From Euptelea pleiosperma (taxonomy: Eukaryota; Streptophyta; Magnoliopsida; Ranunculales; Eupteleaceae), in NCBI GenBank assembly GCA_035048495.1, contig CM068541.1, positions 15,941,929 to 16,005,928 on the forward strand: a DNA stretch of 64,000 nucleotides, given 5' to 3'. A program made the position numbers and the translations under genes. Below, piece after piece: positions 11,940 through 22,670 of the stretch (position 1 is the first letter of the stretch; every line of letters begins with the position of its first letter). The notes beneath the pieces were generated by a model. That model ran no database searches. It was not told the DNA's origin and was given only the letters and a program-made list of their open reading frames with translations.

Positions 11940-12215
11940 GGCCACCACAAAAAATGACAGATGGCACTCTTCAGGCCCACATAACCATAGATGTATGGTT
12001 TACCTCTTGGTGGACCTACACATCAAAAATCAGCTTAATCAGTAATTTCTAGCTATTTATGACCGTTTGATTAGAACTTGTTTTTGCCTGATAAAATCTA
12101 ACCTCTAGAAATTACCAATCAACCTCATTTTTGGTGTGTAGGTTCACCAAGAGGTGGGCCAAACATCCATAAGGTCAATGGACCTGAAGGAGTGCTCCAG
12201 GTGGCATTATCATAT
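11940..12215. mobile_element. Long-inverted-repeat MITE, F2-like
   Basis: Arms around 11955-12080 and 12085-12210 are inverted copies: cagatggcactcttcaggcc with its mirror ggacctgaaggagtgctcc, and caaaaatcagcttaatc with its mirror. The centre is near 12080. Confidence 0.7.
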
Positions 12216-12694
12216 TATTTTGCTGATATTTTTCTCATCCAACTGTAAAGAGAGGGGGACGAAAGCAAGGTTACTGCAAAACAAAATGGTCACGAGGGGA
12301 ATGATGTGACGCTACCGAAGTATTAAAGATTAAGTAATGGAATACAGCTTCTACCGTAGATACGACAGATATCCAATCTAGCATCTAGTCTAAACAGCAA
12401 TATATGATATGGGCCCAACCTAGGAGTGGCTATCTGATCCACAACTCATCCTATTGGATGATCAAAATATCTCCTAAACAGTTCAATTTGATCGTATGCT
12501 TATAATCTCTGGAGATCCCCCAAGTGGGGTCCATCGATCTAGATCAATCATGTACCATTGATATCATACAGACAATCCTAATTACCAGTCAACTTCTCTG
12601 CTTTTTTTTCATTAAGCAAGAAAGAAAAAAAAAAAAAAAAAAAAAGGAATCACAATTGGGTTTACAATGAAACAAATAAAACAATGAATCACCA

Positions 12695-13165
12695 TTACCC
12701 TCCAAACTTCCTATTCTCCTTCTCCAACCCTTCAAAAAAGCTTGCAAGAACATTCATGGTGTTCACCTGACCTTGCAAAGCCAAAATATATCCAGCTGTT
12801 TCTTCAAACAACTTGTCAATCCCAAGTGCCTCTCCTCCAGGGACAAGCCTCTGTAATGCCATGATCCTCCTCTCTATTCCTACCTTCTCATCATCATCAG
12901 CATCATCATGAGCAGCATCATCATCAGTAGCAGCTTCGTTATCACAGCACATACTATTATGAGACCCATCGTTGAAATGTGGGGACTCTTTCTTCTGCAA
13001 CTTGATGATGTTTCTTCGATTCGCCCATCGGAGTCTTGGATGAATCGAAGAACGTCTTCTCCAATGGAGATTGTGAGGGCCCATCAACTCAGATTCTTGT
13101 TTGGTTCTCTTATGTGTTCTAAGAAATGGGGTTAGGGTTTCATGGGTGTGAGGAGTCTCCTCCAT
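12695..13165 (-). CDS. PAR1: PAR1/PAR2-like atypical helix-loop-helix protein
   Basis: Single-exon frame of 156 codons. The C-terminal half matches the PHYTOCHROME RAPIDLY REGULATED family: an acidic stretch (residues about 79-92) in place of a DNA-binding basic region, helix 1 ERRIMALQRLVPGG, loop ALGID, helix 2 KLFEETAGYILALQ, and the family end KFGG. The N-terminus starts MEET as in PAR1. Family members are nuclear, non-DNA-binding HLH cofactors that sequester growth-promoting bHLH factors in shade and hormone responses; that role is inferred from homology. It is longer than the Arabidopsis protein because of an inserted N-terminal region. The sequence upstream of the ATG is CT-rich on the coding strand, plausible as leader. 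The frame is intact. Confidence 0.85.
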   Translation of the reverse strand: MEETPHTHETLTPFLRTHKRTKQESELMGPHNLHWRRRSSIHPRLRWANRRNIIKLQKKESPHFNDGSHNSMCCDNEAATDDDAAHDDADDDEKVGIERRIMALQRLVPGGEALGIDKLFEETAGYILALQGQVNTMNVLASFFEGLEKENRKFGG

Positions 13166-13465
13166 GGATTTAGAGAAGAGGAGGAGGAGGGAAGAGGAAG
13201 GGACAAGCAGAGGATATTAAGAGAGAGGGAGGGACTGAGCGAGTGCATGTGTGTGAGATGGGATAAATTATTGTTGAGTTCTAGAAATGTCAATGCCAAC
13301 GAAGCTGGGGCCCACCTAGTTTTGGCTTCCCAATCACAGTTTTTGGATCGCCTGTGACATCCCATGATACGAGTGATTTTCTCGTATTTTGGCTTGGCTT
13401 GGGCTTGGCTTGGCTTATGTTTTTAAGTCCATTTTTGTTCAAAGACGAGATGAGGGATAAAAAAA

Positions 13466-13604
13466 TAAATCCTCCAGGACGTCTCTTCACTGTCAGATAC
13501 ACTTTGAAAACCGTGTTAATATTGTTCTCAAATGATTTAGATTTCAAAATTTTCTATACGTTTTTCAAGGTGTATCTAACGGTGAAGAGACGTCCTTGAG
13601 GATT
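13466..13604. repeat. Inverted repeat with arms of about 45 bp upstream of the PAR1-like gene
   Basis: The left arm (aatcctccaggacgtctctt, then cactgtcagatacactttg) is mirrored by caaggtgtatctaacggtg, then aagagacgtccttgaggatt, with only a few mismatches. The loop is about 45 bp. It lies about 300 bp upstream of the gene start. A partial second copy occurs at 42975-43020. Confidence 0.8.
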
Positions 13605-13689
13605 TTTTTTTACTGCCTCTTTGAGCAAAAGGGGACTCACAAGTCAAAGAAGTAGGATTTTAAGAGTTAGGGTTTACTCACCTTCAAAA

Positions 13690-13965
13690 AAATCCCACGT
13701 GGCGCACTCTTTCGGACCCACAGAAGAAGGATTAATGGTTCACCTATTGATGGAAATCAGCTTAATTAATGATTTCTAGGCGTTCGATTTGAGCATTTTA
13801 GTTGGGTGATTTTGGGCCTCTGGATTTGAGCTTGTTTTTAAGTGCTACCATCTAACTGCTAGAGATCACCAATCAAACTATTTTTTGGTGTAGGCCCACC
13901 AAGAGGTGGGACAAACATCCATAAGGTTAGTGGGCCCGAAAGAGTGCTCCACATGGCATTTCGGG
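13690..13965. mobile_element. Long-inverted-repeat MITE, F2-like
   Basis: The arms read cacgtggcgcactctttcgg and ccgaaagagtgctccacatgg, with the inner aaatcagcttaatta block mirrored near 13875. The structure matches 11940-12215. Confidence 0.7.
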
Positions 13966-14134
13966 GAGGCACTTCAAACTTTAAAGTCAACTATGAAGAT
14001 GAATTTTCATAATATTTTTATTTTTAAATAATTTTATAGAGTTTATTCGAGCATTTTTAGCATTATACTTAATAAATTCATTAAATTAGTAACACCCTAA
14101 AATCATAGTTACTAGAAAACTCATTTCGCAGATA

Positions 14135-14172
14135 CATGTGGTGCATGACCGTCGTCGGCTCATGCCGTAAGG

Positions 14173-14206
<34 letters not shown>

Positions 14207-14273
14207 GTGTTTAGTTGCCACCGTTGAGTTTGGAACCCTGAACAGACTGCTGGTGATAAGCCGGAGGAAGGTG
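14135..14273 (+). rRNA. rrn16: Plastid-type 16S rRNA fragment (nuclear insertion)
   Basis: The sequence contains the universally conserved small-subunit rRNA block gtcccgcaacgagcgcaacc, preceded by gccgtaaggtgttgggttaa and followed by the plastid-type cctcgtgtttagttgcca and gataagccggaggaaggtg. About 140 bases are present out of roughly 1,490 in a full gene. Point differences are visible (gaccgtcgtcggctcatg where gctgtcgtcagctcgtg is usual), so it is an old organelle-to-nucleus transfer and not functional. Confidence 0.92.
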
Positions 14274-14839
14274 CTCGTTTTGTTTCTGATAATTGAACCC
14301 CGAATCAAGATTACCTCATAGGTTAATTTTTTAAAGAAAATTTCTAAAGTTGGCCCAATAAAAAATAAAATATTGGTATATAAAGAATCGAGACCTCGTT
14401 AATGGGTATCTAACATTTTTCACGCCGTTTCCTTGTACATTTTCATTGTCGTTTCTTACTTGTTTCCCGTTTCCCGTATCACACGAAATTTTTAGGGGGC
14501 GCGCGCACGTTGTCGTTTCCGTTTCTTGCATCCATTTCGCTTTTTGACAATTATAACTCATGTGCTTATTTAAATTAAGGTCACTCTCATGGACATATTA
14601 AAAATGAGAAACCCTAGAAAAGTTGAAAATAAGATCACAAATAATATAATCAAGATTTTGAAAATTTTAAAATTATTCATAATTGATTTGAGTGATTTCA
14701 TATAAAAATCTGAAATTGAGTCTATTGAAATGAAGAACCCTAGAAAGGTTGAACATATGACCACAGATCACTAGATCAAGATTTTGAAAATTTGTGAAAA
14801 TTATACTTTTCCAACCAACATTACAGTTGGGGTTCATAG
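14274..14839. other. Stretch without recognised gene
   Basis: AT-rich with a duplicated phrase: atgagaaaccctagaaaagttga at about 14604 recurs as atgaagaaccctagaaaggttga at 14731, together with caagattttgaaaat, giving a diverged tandem repeat of about 127 bp. No coding domain is seen. Confidence 0.5.
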
Positions 14840-15005
14840 CATGGTTCGAAGTCTCGGCCGATCCCATTCTGGATCGTGTGATCCGGATTGGGATCAGAAG
14901 CCACTGATCTGAATGATACCGGGGTCGTCTCACCGATCTGAACGATATTTGGGTGATCCAGATTGGGATCGGCGCCCTCTGATCCCAAGACCGATCCCGA
15001 GTATG
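14840..15005. repeat. hAT-like MITE, family E, right end damaged
   Basis: The left end CATGGTTCGAAGTCTCGG equals the family E end. The body is GATCC/GGATC motifs in both orientations. The right TIR is largely deleted. Confidence 0.6.
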
Positions 15006-15234
15006 CTCCTTATGTTTGGGGGTCAACCTATTTTTCTAGGTAACATAGGTGGATAGCTAAGAAACAAAAGTCCATGCATCAGATGGTTAGGAATGTCTGA
15101 GATGATCAAATTGGGCTATAATCAAACTCTAGCAAAAGGATGAAATTTGGGTTTAACTAATATGGAACTTTCTTAGAAGAAACCTGATATGTCTGTGACT
15201 AATACTTGTCTCACATGTTGGTTCCACACATATT

Positions 15235-15480
15235 GCCACATGGCCCACTTTTTGGGCCCACTAAACCATAAAAATTCGAATACCCACTTGGTGAACCTAC
15301 ATGCCAAAATCAACTTGATAGGTGATTGTTAGTCATTGGATTTGAGCAATTATCATCATGGGCCTCAGAACAGGCCCAGAGTGAAAACATTAAAAGTCTA
15401 AGCCCATGGCACACCCAACAGCTATCAAAGTTGGCCAATCAGTGCTTCCAAAAAAAATGTTGCCACATGACAATATTTGA
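15235..15480. repeat. F2-like MITE, degenerate
   Basis: The left arm runs gccacatggcccac, gggcccactaaacc, ccaaaatcaacttgat. The right arm is eroded but ends gttgccacatgac. Confidence 0.5.
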
Positions 15481-15644
15481 TACGACCGACATGCCTGAGA
15501 CAGTTATCAACGACCAAAAAGGCCAACCACAACTAGACAAAAAAAAATTAGGATTTTTTTTGTAACACCCCCTTGATAAATCTTCTATTTCAGTAAAACT
15601 CCTTTGACTATCATTGACCAACTCCAAAATATAGCCTCGTCACT

Positions 15645-15815
15645 CATGGTTCGAAATCTCGGGATCGGCCGATCTCGCAAGAGACGAAGTGGGACACCTT
15701 TGTGAAACAATGATCTCGGAGAGAGACAGAGCCTGGTTTGGATCAGATCAGTGGGCTCCGATACAGTTCCAGATCGCCAGATTCAGAACGGGATCAGGTG
15801 GGACTTTGAACCATG
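15645..15815. mobile_element. hAT-like MITE, family E
   Basis: The left end CATGGTTCGAAATC is mirrored by the right end TTTGAACCATG. The flanks tcgtcact and ccgtcagt match at 6 of 8 bases, consistent with an aged 8-bp target duplication. The 171-bp body is GATC/CGATC rich. Confidence 0.7.
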
Positions 15816-16605
15816 CCGTCAGTCGAAATTTGAAGTGTGTTCTTTATTCTATTGGTCCTTTCAATTGTCGAACGGACGGAGTTAGTGTTTCAAACTTGGT
15901 CAACGATGGTAAAAAAAGTCAAGGAGGGAAGACCAAAATAATGAAAATTCAGAGGAGCTTGACTGAAAAAAAAATCAAAAAATTGAGCACTGAGTTTCGA
16001 AGCCAAGCCAAGGGAGGAAGGAGCTGATGAGCTGAGCGGAGGCATCAAAAGTACCTTAAGAAAGGAAAAGATGGGGCACACTCAAACCAACGGGAAGCAC
16101 ATGCAGTCACATGATTTTCTCGAACCTACCACCACCCATGTGCCCCCCCGCCCCTTAGTCCCCCCTTCCTCTCACCACCACCTGCTCTGATATCCATTAA
16201 CCCCACTAAGCATGGTTGCCATGTGTCACTATCCCAATGGACCCACCTCAAACTAGTGGTGGTGGTGGGACCTAGTGGTGGTGTTTCCAAGAAAGAGACC
16301 AAGTGGCAATTTACTCCCCTATTTGTGATAGGGATTGCGTTTGAGATCCTGTTGGGCATATGGGGCTCCATGTGATCAGAGACTTTCTTTGTTGGGATAC
16401 ACCCGGTCTTATTATATTATATTATATTCTTGGATCACTCAGTCCATAAGTCAAATAAATTATTTTTTTTTATCCAAGATCTCCATCAAATAATTAAATA
16501 ATTATATATAGAAGATCGTATTGAGCCTTTGTACTGTGATGTCGGTGTCCTTGCTGTTCCGTACCGGGTGGGGGAGAACAATAATTCAGAGCAAAAACTT
16601 CTGTC

Positions 16606-17011
16606 GAGTAAACCTTCGCTCACTGTATGATGTAAGCGAAGCCGATCACAGCATATAATACGAGCCACGTGGCATACTCTTAGAGAGCGCTGACTGTATG
16701 GATGTTTGGTCAGTCCCTCGGTTGACCTGCAAACCAAAAATCAGCCTGATTAGTGATTTAAAACCTTTGGATCTTTACTCCCAAATAGCGCTTAATAATG
16801 CTCAAATTCCTACGGTTAAAACCAACCCATGAAAATAACTCCAATCCAACGTTTAGAAATTACTGATCAGGTTTATTTTCGGTTTGTAGGTCCACCTAGT
16901 GATTTTTCAAACATCTATATGGTCAGCGCCCTCTAAGAATGTGCCACGTGGCCCGTATTGTGTGCTGTGATCGGCTTCGCTCACATCATGCAGTTGAGTG
17001 AAGGTTTACTC
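16606..17011. mobile_element. Mutator-like MITE, family F1
   Basis: Long inverted arms begin GAGTAAACCTTCGCTCA and end TGAGTGAAGGTTTACTC. Direct repeats AACTTCTGTC (16596-16605) and AACTTTTGTC (17012-17021) differ at one of ten bases, in the size range of Mutator target duplications. Each arm carries gCCACGTGGc, a G-box core, at about 16664 and 16945. There is no coding capacity in 406 bp. Confidence 0.82.
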
Positions 17012-17029
17012 AACTTTTGTCCAAGTTGT

Positions 17030-17790
17030 CACCGAAGCCGGTCACAACCCATAGTACGGGCCACGTGCAACACTATTAGAGGGCGCTGACCGTATGGATG
17101 TTTAGCCAGTCCCTCGGTGCACCTGCAAACCAAAAATTAGCCTGATTAGTGATGTCTAAGCTTTGGATTGAAGTTATTTTCATGGGTTGATTTTAACCGT
17201 AGGAATTTGAGCATTATTGAGTGTTATTCGGGTGCAAAGATCCAAAAGTTGTAAATCGCTAATCAGGCTGATTTGTGGTTTGCAGCAAGGTTTAATGGAG
17301 GCCGTTTTAACGGCTAAACGGACTGGGGGCGTTACTGTTTAAACCGTTTAAACTGCCGTTAAAACGGATTGAAACGGTCAAAGGCAAAAATGAAAAAAAA
17401 ATGGGAAAAAACAGATTTTAACGGTTTTAACGATTTTAATGGAAAAAAACGGAAAAAGTGGCGTTGAAATTTAAAAATTTTTAAAAAAAATGAAATTTAA
17501 CAGAAATTAAACGGATTTTAACGGCCGTTTTTTTCACAAATCTTTTCAAAATTAAACAGCTGTTTAAACGATTTAACGGCCGTTAAAACAAAAAAACGGC
17601 CGTTTTTTTCAAAACTGATAAAACGCGTTTAAACAGTTTTAACGGAAACAGGCTTGGGGTGTTACCGCTTAAAGGGCCATTAAAACCGTTTAAACGGCCG
17701 TTCTTAAAACCATGGTTTGCAGGTCCACCGAGAGACTGGTCAAACATCCATACGGTCACTGCCCTATAATAGTGTGCCAACGATGGACAA
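17030..17790. mobile_element. Mutator-like MITE F1 split by a family A MITE
   Basis: F1 arm sequence 17030-17285 (gccacgtg, ctgaccgtatggatg, aaaaattagcctgatt) resumes at 17723 (gtccaccgagagactgg, catccatacggtca). The 429-bp family A element sits between with its own target duplication, so the A insertion is the younger event. Confidence 0.75.
17286..17714 (+). mobile_element. hAT-like MITE, family A (CAAGGTTTAA...TTAAAACCATG)
   Basis: It is flanked by perfect 8-bp repeats GTTTGCAG (17278-17285 and 17715-17722). The left end is CAAGGTTTAATGG and the right end TTAAAACCATG. The body is ACGG/CCGT motifs in both orientations, with the family landmark ggactgggggcgtta at 17319. Confidence 0.88.
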
Positions 17791-18005
17791 TACTGAAAAC
17801 ACGTGTTGCACATGACATGGGTCCAGACACAATGGAATTGGGCCCCATCTCTCCCTCAATTAAAAATCAATCTGGTCGGGTGTTCTTCAAGAAATCAGAC
17901 CAGTTTGATTAATTTTCATTTACAAGGTTTAAAATATCAGTATTGTTTCACCGGATCTTTTTAGGAATTACAAAATGAAAACTATGTAAGGTTAGAACTT
18001 AGAAC

Positions 18006-18168
18006 CATGGTTCAAAATCTCGGGATCGGTGGGTGCCAATCCTGGTCTAGATCACCCCGATCGGAATAATCTTGGCCAGAAAACCCTAGTATTATTCAGA
18101 TTGGTGGGGGTCGATCTCGATCCGGATCGTCTGATCCAGAACGGGATCGGCCGAGACTTCGAACTATG
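18006..18168. mobile_element. hAT-like MITE, family E (CATGGTTC ends, GATCGG body)
   Basis: The left end CATGGTTCAAAATCTCGG is mirrored by CCGAGACTTCGAACTATG. The flanks CTTAGAAC and GTTAGAAC match at 7 of 8. The 163-bp body is made of GATC-centred motifs. Confidence 0.8.
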
Positions 18169-18277
18169 GTTAGAACTAGAAAAAGACACTGTGGTTAGAA
18201 CTAGAAGAAGACACTAACCCTAAAAGAACCAAAAAGTGAAAAAAGTAGGCAAATATAAAAATAGGAGAGGTTCTAGG

Positions 18278-18599
18278 CCAGGTTTAAAGGAGGCCGATTT
18301 AATGGTTAAACGGACTGGGGGTGTTACCGTTTAAACGGCCGTTAAAACGGATTGAAACGGTCAGGGGCAAAATTGGAAAAAAAAAACAAAATTTAACGGA
18401 TTTTAACGGAATTAAACGGTTTTAACAGCCATTTTTTTCACGAAATTTTTCAAAATTAAACGGCTATTTAAACGATTTTAACAGCCATTTAAACGATTTT
18501 AACGGCCGTTTTTTTCAAAACCGATAAAACGGGTTTAAACGGTTTAAACGGAAACGGGCTAGGGGCGTTACTGTTTAAACAGCTGTTTTTAAAACCATG
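18278..18599 (+). mobile_element. hAT-like MITE, family A
   Basis: It is flanked by perfect 8-bp repeats GTTCTAGG (18270-18277 and 18600-18607). The ends are CCAGGTTTAAAGG and TTAAAACCATG. The ACGG/CCGT body and ggactgggggtgtta landmark are present. Inside, the phrase acgattttaacagccattt is duplicated in tandem near 18470-18500. Confidence 0.88.
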
Positions 18600-18607
18600 G
18601 TTCTAGG

Positions 18608-19640
18608 TCCAAATAATATCTCAATAGAACTCTGGAAGTGCACGGGAGAAACTGGATTGTCCCAAAATTTTGGAAACAATGAAAATGCCAAATGAATGGA
18701 GGACAAGTATTGCGATACGCTCTTACAGACAAATAATATTTATGTGTCATGCTACAATACTATGGGAGCAAAGACTAAGACAAGAAACGGGGATTTCATA
18801 GAACCGGTTTGGCTTAATGCTAGAAAATCAACTACCAAGACTAATTTTTTACGTAGACAGGGCCGACTCAATACATATTTAGTCAGAAAATCTTAATTGT
18901 GGCCTTATTTATTTAAAATATTAATATAATTAAAATTAATTAATTTTTTTTAACTGTCTATATGATAGAAAATGCTTATTTAAACTTCATTCTTCTTTTT
19001 ATTTTAGATGCAAAATTATTAATTAAATTTTTATATTCAAGTTTGGCCAGAATGTCTTTCAATAGATAATATGACTAATCCATTTAATCTTTTTTGTGTC
19101 GATCCTAAGAAAGATTTTATTAATTTTAGTTTTGAAAAGTTTCTTTCCAAATCCTAAACTCATTTATATGTAGTGCGCGATCATTGGGCGCATGATCGCA
19201 TGCTACATATGCCAATTGTTTAGACTTTAATTTTAAAAAGTAATTTTAAAAAATAATCATTGGTGTGTGACGTGCGATCATTGGCGCATGATCGCTGCTT
19301 CAAAAATGCTGCCTCTTCAAAAAATTTCCACTATCGCTTCAGTACTTGATGCTTTTCTTTCATTTTCCTTTGTTCCCTCTTCCTTTTATCTTTTGTGCCT
19401 ACCCTTGGGGGTTTTCTCTTCTCTTCTTTGGTAGATAGCAATGCATCCTTTGCACCGCTACCTCCTCTCTTTCTATCTCTATCTCTCTTTAATGCAATTA
19501 TCATTTAGCAAAAAAAAAAAAAGATCGCTCCAAGACCGTTACTACATAATTTGCTAAAAAAAGCCTAAAGCTTCATAACGAGCATTATTTTGTCCCTTAC
19601 CTATTATTTTACTTGATTTTATTTTGAAAAAAATAAATTA
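18608..19640. other. Stretch without recognised gene
   Basis: AT-rich with a (CT)-rich tract at 19464-19490 followed by a run of A. The phrases tgcgcgatcattgggcgcatgatcgca (19176-19202) and gtgcgatcattggcgcatgatcgc (19270-19293) form a repeated imperfect palindrome; a related motif (aatgatcgtgcgccacat) occurs near 52955. No coding domain. Confidence 0.4.
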
Positions 19641-19750
19641 TTTTGACCTTTCTGACCATGATGTTACCTGTTATAATGGTCGTTATAATAGATATAACGG
19701 TAACTTCATATTCTGTTATAACGTTAAAATGGACCAATTTAAACCATGCT
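19640..19750. repeat. TTATAACG-motif repeat fragment
   Basis: It contains ttataatggtcgttataata and tgttataacgttaaaatgg, as in the repeat at 5171-5460. Confidence 0.4.
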
Positions 19751-19807
19751 TTATACCATTTTAATGCTTTTGGTGGATATAATTACTCCTTTTAACATAG
19801 TTTCAAT

Positions 19808-20390
19808 ATCCTATGTTCACGCATGCTCTTCGTAAGTCTCACTTGGATGTCTCCCAGAGGGTTCTACACTATCTCAAGGGTTCTCCAGGTCAAGGCATTC
19901 TTCTCCTACCCACCTCGGATTTCCATCTCTATGCCTACTATGATTCTGATTAGGGCAGTTGTTCCACTACCCATCTCTCCACTATCGAGTTATGCATCTT
20001 CCTTGGTCACAGTCTCATCTCTTGGAAGAATAAGAAGCAACACATTGTTTCTCACTCCTCTGTAGAAGTCGAGTATCGTTCCATGGCCAGTGCCATGTGT
20101 GAGCTCACTTGGCTTTGCCAACTTCTCGTTGACTTGGGCGTCTCCACCACCAAGCCATCTACTCTTTTCTATGACAACCAACCGGCCCTCCACATTGTCG
20201 CCAATCTTATCTATCATGAGTGCACCAAGCACATTGAAATTGATTGTCACTTGTCTGTGAGAAGCTTCAGGATGGTTCCCTGACCACGACCTATATTCAC
20301 ACCACCAAGCAACTAGCCGATATCTTCACCAAAGCCCTTGGATCAGCTCACTTTCATTCTTTCATTTCCAAGTTGGTCATGCTCATATCT
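19808..20390 (+). pseudogene. Ty1/Copia polyprotein 3' fragment (RNase H)
   Basis: The translation gives the end of a Copia pol: HLDVSQRVLHYLKGSPGQGI, SSVEVEYRSMA (the catalytic-region motif of Copia RNase H), DNQPALHI, ECTKHIEIDCH and QLADIFTKALG. A TAG interrupts at about 19951 and a frameshift near 20250 separates DCHL from the REKLQDG block. Only the last 190 or so codons remain, with no LTR identified. The fragment ends where duplicated MAP kinase sequence begins. Confidence 0.88.
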
Positions 20391-20622
20391 CCACACAGCT
20401 TTGACATCTTGTCAAAGATACAAATCAAAGTCAATAAGGAAACTTTGGTTTGTGACAAGTCCCTCTCAGACTCTGTTCCGGACCTTTCTTGCTTTACCAT
20501 ATTAGTCCACACAGCTTTGACATCTTGTCAAAGATACAAATCAAAGTCAATAAGGAAACTTTGGTTTGTGACAAGTCCCTCTCAGACTCTGTTCCGGACC
20601 TTTCTTGCTTTACCATATTAGT
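20391..20622. repeat. Perfect tandem duplication, 116-bp unit, two copies
   Basis: Copies at 20391-20506 and 20507-20622 begin ccacacagctttgacatctt and end accatattagt. They read as identical, so the duplication is recent. The unit spans the junction between Copia-side sequence and MAP kinase exon sequence. Confidence 0.92.
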
Positions 20623-20850
20623 CCAGTATGTGGTAGCAGTATGGTGAAGGGATGGACTGAGGAGGAAGAACTGCATTCCTGTACATTCTCGGATCATAAG
20701 TATCTTTGATGTTGCTACCATTCTGGTAAGGCACAACTGGTCCCACAAATTTTTCGAGTTTAGCGGGACGACAAATTTTCATATGTCCAAATTAATAATG
20801 CAGATAATGCAAACATTGGGACAATGAATGGATCGACCGAACAGGTTGCT
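20430..20850 (-). pseudogene. Duplicated fragment of group D MAP kinase last exon and its upstream intron
   Basis: On the minus strand it encodes the MPK tail motifs VGPVV, YDPRMYRNAVLPPQ and KQERSGTESERDLS, matching the last exon of the kinase gene at 27886-28346. Similarity runs past the exon edge (about 20762) into the intron: ccaaattaataatgcagata here, ccaaattaaaaatgcagata at 28369. The copy is therefore a DNA duplication, not a retrocopy. It is interrupted by a stop after the PSPYC block and fused to Copia sequence. Confidence 0.82.
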
Positions 20851-22375
20851 AGAGCAAATACAGCAACCCTCCCAAGTGCAATGGAGGCCGCTAACTTAGG
20901 CCATGGGCCTTGTTGATCACCTATTGACCCTGTCCAAGTAAATATGTTTTCCCCCTTCTTCTTCTAGTCTTATTTATCCAACTCAAACTCCTTTAACTCT
21001 CTTATTTCTCTGATGTGGGACTAAAGTAGAAAAAAAAAATCGCTTAAACCTACATGTCCCCGTTTTATTTAGCCAAAGATAAAAACAATTGGAACAGAAC
21101 GTGCCTATTGGTTGGCTCAACTCAAGTAGTCTACATGTACGAAGTAGAGCCTACCAAAATAGGGTCAAGCATTAAATGACTAAAACAATTGACCAGTCGC
21201 GATTGCTTGGATGGTAATGATAATCTGATCATGTTGAGTATTCAAAAGAGGCAAATCTCAAATAATTGAAAGACTACTAACTTGAAAACCATTGGACTAT
21301 GGTAACTCTATTACTAAATATATTGAATCTTTTTCGAAATGTACCGAATTTTTGAAGTGAGACGTATAAAACATGTCGCATATTTACCGTTCAGTGAATT
21401 TTTGACTTAATTTTTGAAACCCAAAATTGAATAAAACTCGAATTTTTTCTGTATCGAATTTTTGCTGTACTACAAATTGCTAACTATGGTTCCAACAATA
21501 AATATAGAGTAAGGACTCATACCCAAGAAATGATATCTAATTGCCGTATTACAAATTGCTAACCATGGACGACACGTCTCACCTACGTTAGAGAAATTTG
21601 ACTTGGGTCAAAACCTTGGTCCTCCTTAAAAAGAGAGACCAATCCCAAGCCGACGCGTGTCAACCTGCTCCTAGTCTAACACATGCGACAGTCCGAGGAT
21701 CAAAATCCCTTTACATTCTGAGAGGGTTAATCCATCAAAAACTATATTATTTAGGGATTAAAGTCCCAAATGAACTAAAAATCTTGGGTTATCCAAATTT
21801 CCTTAAACAAGGAATCTAGGTGGCTGTCTCTCATTGGAGAGAACCATGTGAACATCTCATACGAGAATTATTTTACAACAGTAAAACACTCTCATTGGAG
21901 GAGAGAGGTTGTACAAACTTATAAAGCTCTATAACTCACCCTTTATTATAAAAATGGTGAATTTTGAAAAAGAGATGATAAATTTTGGAGAATTTCTATA
22001 GAAATATCTCTAGGAAGACACTGTTACAGAGAGAAAAGATGGAGAACTAAAGAAAAATCATCTAACCAAAAATGCTCACATGTACTCTAGAATACCCTAA
22101 AAAGGAAATAATGTACACAAGTCTTTAAAAGACCTGTAAATCAAACCCTCTCTTCAAAGAAATACATATATGTATATATCTTCTACGAGATTAAAACTAC
22201 ATATACAATATAAATGTATTTCTTGCACATGTTTAGTCATTCTCTTAATCAAAGGTGATCTATTCGATAAGAAGAGATGTAATTAATGATCTGGTTCTAA
22301 TCATATCAGAAGTAAAGTTCTCCGTGTATAAATCAAAACCATGATGATTAGATCAACGGATGAGATCAATCCAAT
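20851..22375. other. Stretch without recognised gene
   Basis: No conserved domain in any frame. There is a short repeated phrase accattgac/cgtattacaaattgctaac near 21455-21560. It is probably old repeat. Confidence 0.35.
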
Positions 22376-22670
22376 TGAAAGGTAAAAGTATCACTAGTTA
22401 CATAATCAAGGCAATCTCAAATTCATCGTCATCTTTATTATCATCATTAGCCTTTTCCCCACGGTATAGGGTTGGCTGCACGAATCCTGTTCCTCCATTC
22501 AATCCTGTAGTGCTTTACACTACATCGCTGGTACCAAGCCTAGATGACGGAGGAGGGTTATGTCAGGTTGTCAGCTGGTAGAAAATTTTGCCAAATCATA
22601 CCATAATCAAGGCAACCTAAACAACCGTATTTACTATATTATTGTGCATCTTTATCAGCCAATTTGAAGA
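22376..22670. repeat. Dispersed repeat, copy 1 (interrupted by a SINE-like insertion)
   Basis: 22381-22414 plus 22602-22670 align with 32228-32312: tcactagtta, a-ataatcaaggcaa, ctaaacaacc, ttgtgcatc, cagccaattt. The 187 bp between are an insertion absent from the second copy. Confidence 0.7.
22415..22601 (-). mobile_element. SINE-like retroposon with 14-bp target duplication
   Basis: It is flanked by perfect repeats cataatcaaggcaa at 22401-22414 and 22602-22615, a length typical of LINE-mobilised retroposons. Read on the minus strand it ends in a simple A/T/G-rich tail (gatgatgataataaagatga). Clear tRNA-type A and B boxes could not be confirmed, so the SINE label rests on size, tail, TSD and the empty site at 32 kb. 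Confidence 0.65.

Noticed and set aside
16126..16371. Gly-rich antisense frame near a C-rich tract
   Set aside because: Composition-driven; no similarity recognised and no splice or leader context.
20244..20621. 125-codon frame running from Copia into the duplicated kinase sequence
   Set aside because: The frame is a by-product of the fusion and of the tandem repeat; the kinase part is read on the wrong strand.
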